Below, one piece after another: positions 1 through 7,541 of a stretch of DNA of 64,000 nucleotides. The stretch comes from Laceyella tengchongensis (GTDB lineage: Bacteria; Bacillota; Bacilli; Thermoactinomycetales; Thermoactinomycetaceae), in contig NZ_FXTU01000008.1 of assembly GCF_900182735.1 (NCBI RefSeq), forward strand, positions 54,812-118,811, in the 5' to 3' direction. How positions within the stretch are numbered: position 1 is the stretch's first letter; each line of letters starts with the position of its first letter. The position numbers were made by a program, and so were the translations under genes. A model generated the notes under the pieces. It searched no databases and was not told where the DNA came from. It saw only the letters and a list, made by a program, of their open reading frames with translations.

Positions 1-44
1 TTTTCAGCAGAGAGTTTTTCTCTTCGTTCCACCCAATTAACCAT
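1..44 (-). CDS. Start of a possible immunity protein gene (partial)
   Basis: On the minus strand an ATG at position 44 sits 9 nt behind an AAAGGA ribosome binding site and opens a frame (MVNWVERREKLSAE...) that runs off the left edge. It begins 27 nt after the stop of the WHH-nuclease toxin gene. In polymorphic toxin loci this place is normally taken by the immunity gene, so that role is inferred from position only. Too little sequence is present to recognise a family. Confidence 0.4.
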   Translation of the reverse strand, partial: MVNWVERREKLSAE

Positions 45-70
45 GTAATCCATTCCTTTCTCTAAAAATG

Positions 71-1303
71 CTAATTTACACTTTGAGCTCCCCAAACTTT
101 GTGTCCACCTGTATGTTTGAAGGCATTGTTTAAATCAAAAGGTATAAGAATCATTTTTCCTGTTTCTTGATGATGATGCCATGTAAGTTTATTCTTTTTA
201 TCACGTACTGGCCCTATGGAACCTAATTCTTTATCGATAGAATCAATTTGTCCGTCTGTAAATCCTTCAGACCTTAATTGATCTTTCCATTTATCTCCAT
301 ACTTATTTATATATCTTTCTTTTAATAAAATGGTCGCAAACTTAGTTTGTGATCCACTTGAACCAACAATGGCGTCAGCCGGAAGTTGGATTGTTATAGG
401 TTTCCCATCTTTGTCTTTCTTTGCATGAGGTTCAAATTTTGGAAAACCTTCGCTATCATACTCAACAGTATAAGTATTTCCTTCTTTGGTTGTCTTGGTT
501 TTGGTTTCATTTGGGTATGAAAAGCTTAACTTAAAGTCCCTTCCATCGCTGGTGCGCATTCTTCTAACTCCATTGCTATCTGTATATATTTCATAACTAA
601 AGTTTTGAACTCCTGCTCTAAGATCAGACGGCTTTTTAGGATGGTTAGTTTGAAACTCCCTTGAATCATTGTCATCATCTTTATCTTTCTTCGGATTTGG
701 CATTGCACAGTGGCAACTATCTGGAACAAGCGTATCTTTTGCTATCCGTCCTACTTTGACCAGTTTGACAGGTGTCGGCAGGCTTTCGACCATGTTCCAT
801 AGCCGATTTGGAAGAGGAATAGACTTACCATTCTTGTCCTTCCCATTCCATGCTTCCATGAACATGTCTTTATCGAAGATCAACGTAAAGGGATCCTCAA
901 TAATTTCGTTGACACTGGCCTTTAAGTTATTCCATGAATCTTTTGCATAGCCTAAAGGATCAGAAGTTAATTTGTCCCATGCCGCCTTATAGTCTTCCAA
1001 CCCAAACACTTCAGAAAAGTAGGCGCCAGGTTCATTAATGGCACGCTTGATATCATCGTTAACGATTTGATCTTTCTGTTGATCTAACCAATTGAGGCCT
1101 TGATCAATCTTATCTCCCGCCCAATTGATGCCATCCATCGTTTTCTTCTTCAACTGATCAAGAAAGCTTGGCTCTTTCTTAGCAGGCGGATTCATTGGCT
1201 GTACATCAGAAAAACTTGGTGGTTTGGTCTGATTTCCCATGCTGATTTGTGGGAGTGTTGGTAGAGGAGGTTTTTCAATATCATGGCTACCTTGGGGTAC
1301 CAT
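71..1303 (-). CDS. Polymorphic toxin with C-terminal WHH/HNH-type nuclease domain
   Basis: A 410-residue protein without a classical signal peptide. The N-terminal ~60 residues are rich in Pro, Lys and Ser. The middle (about 60-190) is hydrophilic and helical. The last ~40 residues carry the signature of the HNH/EndoVII 'WHH' toxin nuclease family: a Trp-His-His near residues 374-376, then GKMILIP and HTGGHKVWG with further conserved His. By analogy with that family it would cleave nucleic acid in a target cell. Its start overlaps the Flp-pilin-like gene by 17 nt and a possible immunity gene follows, so it forms one transcription unit with the signal peptidase and Yip1-like genes. The secretion route is not evident: no LXG, PAAR or RHS domain is seen. 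The nuclease family call is fairly sure; target and route are inference. Confidence 0.75.
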   Translation of the reverse strand: MVPQGSHDIEKPPLPTLPQISMGNQTKPPSFSDVQPMNPPAKKEPSFLDQLKKKTMDGINWAGDKIDQGLNWLDQQKDQIVNDDIKRAINEPGAYFSEVFGLEDYKAAWDKLTSDPLGYAKDSWNNLKASVNEIIEDPFTLIFDKDMFMEAWNGKDKNGKSIPLPNRLWNMVESLPTPVKLVKVGRIAKDTLVPDSCHCAMPNPKKDKDDDNDSREFQTNHPKKPSDLRAGVQNFSYEIYTDSNGVRRMRTSDGRDFKLSFSYPNETKTKTTKEGNTYTVEYDSEGFPKFEPHAKKDKDGKPITIQLPADAIVGSSGSQTKFATILLKERYINKYGDKWKDQLRSEGFTDGQIDSIDKELGSIGPVRDKKNKLTWHHHQETGKMILIPFDLNNAFKHTGGHKVWGAQSVN

Positions 1304-1478
1304 TTAGTACCTCTTCCACTTCCTCTTGTAAAGATTGCTGGATATCGGGACTATTGATAGCTACCAGTAACAACCCTGCAAAGAGTGCGCCTACCGCAAT
1401 GATAATGATGTACTCAACGGTGGAAGCTCCACGCTTTGACCAAAACCTCTGTTTCACTCGTTCCCTCCACAGTTTCAT
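1287..1478 (-). CDS. Flp-pilin-like small membrane protein
   Basis: A 63-residue peptide with a basic N-terminus (MKLWRERVKQRFWSKRG), then ASTVEY followed by ~20 hydrophobic residues and an acidic tail. The G^ASTVEY pattern, with Glu five residues after the putative cleavage Gly and a Tyr next to it, matches the class III signal of Flp/type IV prepilins, which a prepilin peptidase would process. No Tad assembly genes are visible. It overlaps the start of the toxin gene and lies 15 nt after the Yip1-like gene, so it may serve the toxin's display or export; that is inference. Confidence 0.6.
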   Translation of the reverse strand: MKLWRERVKQRFWSKRGASTVEYIIIIAVGALFAGLLLVAINSPDIQQSLQEEVEEVLNGTPR

Positions 1479-1493
1479 CTTCCCTTCCCCTCT

Positions 1494-2108
1494 TTAATTC
1501 AATGCCAACGCCACAAGGATCAGAAGCGAGATTAAGACAACCGGAATGAGAACGATCGAAGCAAACCCTTTCCAAGAACCAATCTCATGAATTTCTCCAA
1601 TGATTTTGGGATAGACAACAAAGTAATAAATACTCATAACGAAGCTGGCTGTAAGGCAAAGAAAGAACAGTAAGGCTAGGAACATAGAGGAATCAATGTC
1701 AGGTGTGATAGATGTGAAGTTCTCCTCTCTAAAGATAAGCAACATGGGAATGAACAAGGCCAACTTGGTTGTATATGCTACGGTTGCCCATGCACTGGCT
1801 TCGCGTGTCTCCCTGAATGAGGCGACACCCCCAAATAAACGGGCCATCCCATATGTACAGAGACTTCCAAGAAACCATGCGATGACTCCCATGATCGGAC
1901 CAATTACGATGGATAAGATGATAATCGCTGGGGTAGAGGTGGTATTCCCTGCATCACGATTCATGGCTTGTTCGAGACAAAGTGTAATCCCAAAGAGTGA
2001 GATTAAAACAAATAAACAGTTCGTTGATGTTTCATCCATGGCACGTCGTATCGTGGACTTCGGCTGCTTAATAAGCGGAACCCAATATTCTCGTAAAATA
2101 TCTAACAT
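1494..2108 (-). CDS. Yip1-domain family integral membrane protein
   Basis: About 204 residues with five hydrophobic segments and the layout of bacterial Yip1-family proteins: a short cytoplasmic N-terminus, a first helix, a Gly/Pro-containing second segment (VIGPIMGVIAWFLGSL), then three further helices. The role of these proteins in bacteria is poorly known. GTG at 2117 and ATG at 2114 are also in frame, but the AAAGGTG site is best spaced for ATG 2108 (MLDILREYW). It is 15 nt downstream of the signal peptidase gene and 15 nt upstream of the Flp-like gene, so it belongs to the toxin cassette transcript. Confidence 0.6.
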   Translation of the reverse strand: MLDILREYWVPLIKQPKSTIRRAMDETSTNCLFVLISLFGITLCLEQAMNRDAGNTTSTPAIIILSIVIGPIMGVIAWFLGSLCTYGMARLFGGVASFRETREASAWATVAYTTKLALFIPMLLIFREENFTSITPDIDSSMFLALLFFLCLTASFVMSIYYFVVYPKIIGEIHEIGSWKGFASIVLIPVVLISLLILVALALN

Positions 2109-2123
2109 ATGCATCACCTTTTT

Positions 2124-2588
2124 CTATTTAATAACAACCCCAATAATGTCATCTTTCTTTATGGCTCCAAATTGTCGACTATCATAGCTAATGGAACGGT
2201 TATCACCAAGGACATAAAAATGTTCAGCCGGCACAATCACAGGTTCCTGATTATCACTTCTATTCATACTTGCAAGATAAGGCTCTACCAACATATGCCC
2301 ATTGATATAGAGTTGGCCATCCTTTATTTCTACGGACTCATTTCCGAATGCAACCACTCGCTTTGTATGAACTTGTTCGATGCCTGGTACCCTAAAGATG
2401 ATCATATCCCCTCTTTTTATGGTTTCAGGATTCTTTTTAACAAGATATACTTCCCCTTCCATTAAGGCAGGTTCCATACTTTTGCCTACTCCTTGATAAA
2501 AGCCATAGAGAGAGTTCCAAATGATGAAAAACAAAAAAAGAAGGCCTACAAGGCTCCATATCCCCTTTCGGGTCTTAAACCAAGCCAC
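2124..2588 (-). CDS. Signal peptidase I (S26 family)
   Basis: A type I signal peptidase of about 154 residues. One N-terminal membrane segment (about 10-30) is followed by GKSMEPAL with the catalytic Ser (~37), the HTKRVVAFG block with the general-base Lys (~76), and the C-terminal GDNRSISYDSRQFG motif. It cleaves signal peptides on the outer face of the membrane. The frame is open to an ATG at 2639 (171 residues) with no good ribosome site there; GAGAGGAGGA lies just before the in-frame GTG at 2588, which I prefer. An out-of-frame ATG overlaps the same site. First gene of the toxin cassette, so it may be dedicated to that cassette rather than housekeeping (inference). Confidence 0.85.
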   Translation of the reverse strand: MAWFKTRKGIWSLVGLLFLFFIIWNSLYGFYQGVGKSMEPALMEGEVYLVKKNPETIKRGDMIIFRVPGIEQVHTKRVVAFGNESVEIKDGQLYINGHMLVEPYLASMNRSDNQEPVIVPAEHFYVLGDNRSISYDSRQFGAIKKDDIIGVVIK

Positions 2589-2738
2589 ATAACTCCTCCT
2601 CTCTGATAAGGATTCTATTAAATTTTGGATTCGGTACATCTAGATTATAATGAATTGATAGAACCTCATCTATATGTCAATATAACTTTTCTGGAAAAAC
2701 AAAAGCGACCTTCCATTTGTCCAATCCTTTGATGGAAA

Positions 2739-3404
2739 TCATCCTTGTGTCCCCCTTTCCTCCACCTGAAGGCGCCGCTCTAGTTGCCGTAGCAGACCAG
2801 TGAACAGCAGGATGAGTGCTAAATAATACAAGCCATTAATAAAGTACGTCTCAAATTGCTTGAAATTGTCGGCAGCGGCTCCCAGACCGGCTGACCATAG
2901 TTCGGTGCCGCCGATATAAGCAACGAGTGAAGAGTCCTTCAAGCCGATGATAAACTGATTGCCTAAGGGAGGGATGGATCGTCGGAAAGCTTGGGGCAAA
3001 ATAATGCGGCGCATGGCCAGCGGGTAACTCATGCCGAGAGAGCGGGCCGCTTCCATTTGGCCGCTGTCAACAGCTTGGATGGCACCGCGAAAAATCTCAG
3101 CGATGTAGGCGCCAGCGTGAATGGCCAACGCGAAGACCCCTGCGGTAAACGAGTCCAAGACAATGAACTCGGCCAACCCGAAGTAGATGGCAAAAATCTG
3201 AACGATGAGGGGAGTGCCGCGAATTACGGTGATGTACAATTGGGCGAGGCCGTTTAATAACTTGTTGCTTGATATTTTGCAAAAAGCGAACACAAGGCCG
3301 ATTGCCGTTCCGACCAGCAACGACCAAAATGTGAGCAATACCGTTTGCCAAGCAGCCTTGCTGAAGCCGATGAAGGTGGTTTGGAAAATCTCCAACAAAG
3401 TCAT
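2739..3404 (-). CDS. Amino-acid ABC transporter permease (HisM/GlnP family)
   Basis: A 221-residue polar amino-acid permease with about five transmembrane segments. The EAA loop near residues 118-150 reads EAARSLGMSYPLAMRRIILPQAFRR in two halves, with the conserved Gly and QAFR. The ATG overlaps the TGA of the upstream binding-protein gene (ATGA, 4 nt), so the two are translationally coupled. The ATP-binding subunit normally found next to such genes is absent: the next minus-strand gene is the unrelated signal peptidase. Either the ATPase is encoded elsewhere or this operon lost it. Confidence 0.88.
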   Translation of the reverse strand: MTLLEIFQTTFIGFSKAAWQTVLLTFWSLLVGTAIGLVFAFCKISSNKLLNGLAQLYITVIRGTPLIVQIFAIYFGLAEFIVLDSFTAGVFALAIHAGAYIAEIFRGAIQAVDSGQMEAARSLGMSYPLAMRRIILPQAFRRSIPPLGNQFIIGLKDSSLVAYIGGTELWSAGLGAAADNFKQFETYFINGLYYLALILLFTGLLRQLERRLQVEERGTQG

Positions 3405-4213
3405 GGTTTAGAAATAGCCTCCTTTCTGGCATTAGATGACAAAATATTCCGATTAAAATACTTGCGGCTGATTTTTTCATATGTTCCATCTGCAATGATT
3501 TGAGCTAGTGCTTGGTTCAGCCTTTGTCGCAAGCGTTCGTCTCCAGAGTGCACGGCAATGGCCATGTTGTCTAACGTCAGAGGCTCTCCAACCGTTTGAA
3601 TAGGGAATTTCATTTGCTTCAAAGCGTACAGCCCCACCGCTTGATCGGTGATGACGGCATCGATGCGTCCCGTTGGCAAGTCTTGCAAAGCCGTGATGTC
3701 ACTGGTGTATTCCACAATCGATGAGGAGTGAGTCAACGCAACATCTTTGAAGGTACTCGCTTTCACTACGCCGATGGTCTTGTTTTTCAGATCTTTGATT
3801 GACGTGAGGGTGCGATTCCCTTTTTTCACGAAGACCTGCGCTCCTGACCGGTAATAAGGGTCTGTGAAGTCCACCGCTTGGTCGCGCTTTTTTGTGATCG
3901 CCATGCTACCTAGAATCGCATCGTATTTGCGTGCTTCCAGCCCGGCGATGATGGTTTCCCAAGGCGTGGTGACGGGGCGTGGTTTCAAACCCATTTCTTT
4001 GGCCAACGCATAACCGATCTCCACGTCAAACCCACTGATTTTCCCGTTATGCTGAAAGTCCCTGTAACTGAACGGTTTGTACAAGCCGCTCATCGCAAAG
4101 GAGAAGGTTCCCTTTTCCAGCGTTAATTGATCAGCTGGCTTGGCAGGAGAACAGCCGATGGGAATAAAACAGAAACACATCAGAAAAAAATAGATGAAAC
4201 AGTTGCGAAACAT
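3401..4213 (-). CDS. Amino-acid ABC transporter substrate-binding lipoprotein
   Basis: A 270-residue periplasmic-binding-protein type 3 (SBP_bac_3) lipoprotein. Signal peptide with PIGC at residues 18-21: Cys21 is the likely lipidated residue, though Pro at -3 is atypical. The mature part shows family blocks such as PFSYRD, GFDVEIGYALAKEMG, PWETIIAGLEARKYDAI and the KRDQAVDFTDPYYRSG motif. It should deliver a polar amino acid or cystine-like ligand to the permease that follows; the ligand cannot be told. The start at 4213 is fixed by an AAAGGAGGG site 4-5 nt upstream. The frame is open further upstream but without a ribosome site. Confidence 0.88.
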   Translation of the reverse strand: MFRNCFIYFFLMCFCFIPIGCSPAKPADQLTLEKGTFSFAMSGLYKPFSYRDFQHNGKISGFDVEIGYALAKEMGLKPRPVTTPWETIIAGLEARKYDAILGSMAITKKRDQAVDFTDPYYRSGAQVFVKKGNRTLTSIKDLKNKTIGVVKASTFKDVALTHSSSIVEYTSDITALQDLPTGRIDAVITDQAVGLYALKQMKFPIQTVGEPLTLDNMAIAVHSGDERLRQRLNQALAQIIADGTYEKISRKYFNRNILSSNARKEAISKP

Positions 4214-4324
4214 AAAACCCTCCTTTACTTCGATGATTAAGCAACCAGGAGCTAGGTTTCCCGGTTTGAAAACAGTTACCCTTTGACAGCGCTGATGAAA
4301 CGGAAGATTTCTGCGCGGGCAATG

Positions 4325-4361
4325 AAAAAGCCGACTGACCCTGTTTGTGGTGTCAGTCGGC
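4325..4361 (-). terminator. Rho-independent terminator of the subtilase gene
   Basis: A perfect 10-bp stem (GCCGACTGAC at 4330-4339, GTCAGTCGGC at 4352-4361) followed on the minus strand by a T run (A5 at 4325-4329). It lies 22 nt past the subtilase stop codon. Confidence 0.85.
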
Positions 4362-4382
4362 ATGGTTGCTCTGTACGGGATG

Positions 4383-5588
4383 TTAATACGAGATTGCGCG
4401 ATAGGCATTGACACGCCCATGTGTCCAGTCAGTGCCTGTGCCGGGCACTTTATCGGCAGTGTTTTCAATTGCAGCACGGATTTGGGCGTTTGTCCGGCCT
4501 TGGCCAGCTAACAACCCGGCAATACCTGATACGTGGGGGGCGGCCATCGAGGTGCCGCTGTCGTATGCGTACCCTCCTCCAGTTACGGTTGAGTAGATAT
4601 TGCCTCCAGGTGCGGCTACATCCACCCAAGGGCCGTAATTGGAAAACCAAGAACGCTGATCGTCCGAGTCAGTGGAGGCGACAGCCAGTGCCCGACTGTA
4701 ATAAGCCGGATAGCTGGGTTGATCGGTGCTTTCATTGCCGGCGGCGGCCACGACGATCGCCCCTTTGTTCCAAGCGTAATCTACTGCGTTTTTGATGGTG
4801 AGGCTACTCTCCGGCCCGCCTAGGCTTACGTTGATCACTTGAGCCCCCTGGTCGGCAGCGTACTTGATTCCGTCAGCAATGTCGGCGGCAGTCCCTTCTC
4901 CTTGCTCATTTAACACGCGTACGGGAAGCAGCTTGGCGTTGGGAGATAGGCCAGCGATTCCGATTCCGTTGTTGGATGTCGCGGCGATGATGCCGGCGCA
5001 GTGGGTGCCATGCCCGTTGAGATCCTGTTGGGTACTATCGTCATCTACAAAATCCCAGCCCCTTAGCACCTTGCCCCGCAAATCAGGATGATTGGTTTGG
5101 ATGCCCGTATCGACAACCGCGATTTTTACGGTTTTGCCAACCGGGGCCGTTTGCCAAGCCAAGTGAGCCTGCACGCGCTTGGGTCCCCATTGTTTGTTCC
5201 AGAAGAAAGGGTCATTGGGCGTGATAGAGAACCGGGTTTGCCATGAGCGGGTATGCCGTGCGGAAGGTAGGACGCTGGCGCGGTAGACATAGTTGAGCTC
5301 CGCATAGGCAACATCGGGATGTTGCTTGTATTTCCGTAACAATGTAGCCAACGAATTGCGTTTCACCTTCACCACTTGGTGGCCAAGAGTAGAAGTTTCT
5401 TCCATCTCCGAACGGATCTCGGCGTGGAGGGCGGCCATTTTTTTCTTGGAGGTGTGTGGTTTGAATTTTACAATGATTTCTTCCGGCGCTTTGTCGGGAG
5501 TGGCCGTTGGCGCCGCGCTAGCAACCGTGGACCACGGCGCCACCGTCAGTGCGACGGTTAGGGCAACAAAGCCTAAAATGGGTTTCAT
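4383..5588 (-). CDS. Secreted subtilisin-like serine protease, thermitase-like
   Basis: 401 residues: signal peptide (about 1-25, ending ASAA), an inhibitor-I9-like propeptide (about 35-105, EEIIVKFKP) and an S8 peptidase domain. The catalytic triad is visible as Asp160 (VVDTG), His193 (NGHGTHCAG) and Ser347 (GTSMAAPH), with Asn285 as oxyanion residue. The domain sequence and the short N-terminal extension before PNDPFFWNKQWG are close to thermitase of Thermoactinomyces vulgaris, which supports the organism assignment. It should be an extracellular, heat-stable endoprotease. Transcribed alone, with its own terminator. Confidence 0.93.
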   Translation of the reverse strand: MKPILGFVALTVALTVAPWSTVASAAPTATPDKAPEEIIVKFKPHTSKKKMAALHAEIRSEMEETSTLGHQVVKVKRNSLATLLRKYKQHPDVAYAELNYVYRASVLPSARHTRSWQTRFSITPNDPFFWNKQWGPKRVQAHLAWQTAPVGKTVKIAVVDTGIQTNHPDLRGKVLRGWDFVDDDSTQQDLNGHGTHCAGIIAATSNNGIGIAGLSPNAKLLPVRVLNEQGEGTAADIADGIKYAADQGAQVINVSLGGPESSLTIKNAVDYAWNKGAIVVAAAGNESTDQPSYPAYYSRALAVASTDSDDQRSWFSNYGPWVDVAAPGGNIYSTVTGGGYAYDSGTSMAAPHVSGIAGLLAGQGRTNAQIRAAIENTADKVPGTGTDWTHGRVNAYRAISY

Positions 5589-5704
5589 ATGTACCTCCCG
5601 TGGGTGGTTTGTTATATTTAACAGGAAAATCAGTGTTCATCAGCTTGAACGAGATCATTATATATTAAAAATAGATATATGATATGTAAGGAAACATGGC
5701 AATA

Positions 5705-5740
5705 AAACGAAAAAACCGCCCCTCACAAGAGGAACGGTTT
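5705..5740 (-). terminator. Terminator downstream of tRNA-Arg
   Basis: On the minus strand AAACCG...CGGTTT with an inner GAGG/CCTC pair forms a long stem (5713-5740, two mismatches) followed by TTTTTTCGTTTT. It begins 7 nt after the tRNA CCA end. Confidence 0.75.
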
Positions 5741-5746
5741 CTAGTG

Positions 5747-5821
5747 TGGTGCGCCTACCAGGATTCGAACCTGGGCACCTGGTTCCGGAGACCAGTGCTC
5801 TATCCCCTGAGCTATAGGCGC
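5747..5821 (-). tRNA. tRNA-Arg (anticodon CCG)
   Basis: A complete cloverleaf on the minus strand: 7-bp acceptor GCGCCTA/TAGGCGC, D arm GCTC...GAGC, anticodon stem CTGGT/ACCAG with loop CTCCGGA giving anticodon CCG (codon CGG), T arm CAGG-TTCGAAT-CCTG, discriminator A and an encoded CCA. Confidence 0.96.
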
Positions 5822-6038
5822 AAGTCAATATAGCAATCCGACAAAAAAGATTATAGCATGTTCAATATCCGTGTGCAAGTAAAAAGTGAAAAATATGCGA
5901 TTCTCAAGTGGGAAAGTTGTTGGAAAAAAAAGAATCCAAAGCTGGCACAGGGATTGTGATAAAATGAAATTAATAAGAACTGACATGGAGGTTCACACTT
6001 GCCCTGATCTTACACGGCAGCGGAGGTGGGAGGGGAGA

Positions 6039-7394
6039 ATGGCTTTACAAATGGGTTTTAGCTTGGTGCAAGAGCAACGGATGAAATTGGTGATGACACC
6101 GGAATTGCGCCAAGTTATTCAGCTGTTGCAATATTCCGCGGCGGATTTGCAAACGTATTTGGAAGAACAGTTTGCAGAGAATCCGGTTCTGGAACTGGAG
6201 GATGTCGCATTTGCCGAATTGGAGAAGTGGCTGAAGCGTCTGACGGAGCATCCAGAGCCCAGGCGTAAGGGTTACAGCCGAGAAGAACGGGCAGATGCGA
6301 GGGATTATGCGCGGGCCCAAACCGGAACGCTTGCCGATGAGCTGATTATGCAGTTGCGAGAGATGCGTCTTCCCAGGCAAGAACGGAGCATTTGCGAATA
6401 CATGATATACAGTTTGGACGAAAGAGGCTATCTCGATCTGGAGCTAGTAGAGATATGTAAGCGCTTTCAGATAAATGAGAAATTGGCGGAGAAATGTTTA
6501 TCCATCATTCAGGGAATGGACCCGATCGGTGTGGGGGCTAGAAATTTGGGAGAGTGCCTCGAAATTCAACTTCGCCACCGTGACACGCCTAATGAACTAG
6601 CGATTCGCATTGCTCGAAGCCATTTAGAAGACGTGGCGGACGGCAAATGGCGCAAAATCGCCCAAGCTTTGGGGGTGGATGTGCCTACCGTGCAGGCGGC
6701 GGTGGATGAAATCAAATCCTGCCACCCGCGCCCGGGGGCAGCATACGCATCGGAACCACCGCGATATGTGGCTCCTGATGTGGTGGTGGAGAAAGTGGAT
6801 GGCGAGTATGTGGTGCTACTTGAAGAGGGGGAGGCTCCCCGCTTGACCATCAACGCCGCCTATCAGTGGTTGATCAAACAACGGGAACGGTTGGATGAAG
6901 ATGTGGCCCAATACCTGAAAAATTGGGTGCAGTCGGCCATGTGGTTGATCAAAGGGATTGAACAGCGCCGGGACACCATCATTCGGGTCGCGGAAGCCAT
7001 CGTGTCAAAACAAAAGGCCTTTTTGGATCACGGGGTGGATTATCTACGGCCGCTGACGTTAAAGCAGATTGCTGAAGATGTTGGGTTACATGAATCGACG
7101 GTCAGCCGGGCGACCCAACATAAATATATTCAGACCCCTCGGGGGTTGTATCCTTTTCGCTTCTTCTTCCCGTCAGGCCTTTCTACGCATTCAGGTGAAG
7201 GCATGTCACAAAAAACGGTACAGAAAAAGATTAAGATCTTGGTAGAAGGGGAAGACAAGAAACAACCGCTGTCCGACCAGAAAATAGCCGATTTGTTGAA
7301 AATGGAAGGAATCCGCATCTCCAGAAGGACCATCGCCAAATATCGCGAAGAGCTGGGGATTGCCTCTTCAACGGGACGTAAGCGTTTTCTGTGA
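6039..7394 (+). CDS. rpoN: RNA polymerase sigma-54 factor (RpoN/SigL)
   Basis: 451 residues when started at ATG 6039 behind GGAGGTGGGAGGGG; the frame is open to 5886 but that extension looks non-coding. Region I is Gln/Leu-rich (SLVQEQRMKLVMTPELRQVIQLLQ split over two blocks), followed by the acidic linker, the core-binding region with a FAENPVLELED block, the helix-turn-helix (TLKQIAEDVGLHESTVSR) and the C-terminal RpoN box (SRRTIAKYREELGIASS) that reads the -24 element. It directs RNA polymerase to -24/-12 promoters and needs an AAA+ enhancer-binding activator; none is encoded here. It lies just upstream of cggR, as in some Bacillales. Confidence 0.95.
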   Translation: MALQMGFSLVQEQRMKLVMTPELRQVIQLLQYSAADLQTYLEEQFAENPVLELEDVAFAELEKWLKRLTEHPEPRRKGYSREERADARDYARAQTGTLADELIMQLREMRLPRQERSICEYMIYSLDERGYLDLELVEICKRFQINEKLAEKCLSIIQGMDPIGVGARNLGECLEIQLRHRDTPNELAIRIARSHLEDVADGKWRKIAQALGVDVPTVQAAVDEIKSCHPRPGAAYASEPPRYVAPDVVVEKVDGEYVVLLEEGEAPRLTINAAYQWLIKQRERLDEDVAQYLKNWVQSAMWLIKGIEQRRDTIIRVAEAIVSKQKAFLDHGVDYLRPLTLKQIAEDVGLHESTVSRATQHKYIQTPRGLYPFRFFFPSGLSTHSGEGMSQKTVQKKIKILVEGEDKKQPLSDQKIADLLKMEGIRISRRTIAKYREELGIASSTGRKRFL

Positions 7395-7420
7395 ATTTTC
7401 AATAAAACGGGCCGACGAAC

Positions 7421-7450
7421 TTGTCAAAGAAACTTTATTTAGGCTAAAAT
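7421..7450 (+). promoter_or_regulatory. Probable SigA promoter of the cggR-glycolysis operon
   Basis: TTGTCA (7421-7426), 18-nt spacer, TAAAAT (7445-7450), placed upstream of the CggR operator and cggR, as in Bacillus. Confidence 0.6.
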
Positions 7451-7457
7451 GAAAGTG

Positions 7458-7480
7458 ATCCCGATACGGGGATTTTTTTT
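7458..7480 (+). terminator. Short hairpin with T8 run between rpoN and cggR
   Basis: ATCCC/GGGAT (7458-7462, 7469-7473) with a 6-nt loop and eight T's, counting the stem's last. It can end rpoN transcription, yet it also sits at the expected 5' end of the cggR transcript, so it might act as a leader attenuator. The stem is only 5 bp, so strength is doubtful. Confidence 0.5.
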
Positions 7481-7488
7481 GAACGGAT

Positions 7489-7524
7489 CGGGACACTTTT
7501 GTCTTATGCGGGACATAATGTGTC
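7489..7524 (+). promoter_or_regulatory. CggR operator (tandem CGGGAC...TGTC repeats)
   Basis: Two direct repeats, CGGGAC-N5-TGTC (7489-7503) and CGGGAC-N6-TGTC (7509-7524), match the tandem operator described for Bacillus CggR (CGGGAC-N6-TGTC twice). They lie between the promoter and cggR. Binding should be relieved by fructose-1,6-bisphosphate, coupling operon expression to glycolytic flux. The first copy has one nucleotide less in its spacer. Confidence 0.8.
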
Positions 7525-7541
7525 CTATGATGGGGGATCCG

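Noticed and set aside
4214..4477. Longer start for the ABC binding lipoprotein
   Set aside because: It would bury the signal peptide and lipid-anchor Cys; AAAGGAGGG before 4213 fixes the start.
5886..6038. N-terminal extension of RpoN by 51 residues
   Set aside because: The added residues do not resemble RpoN region I and have no ribosome site; ATG 6039 has one and gives the family length.
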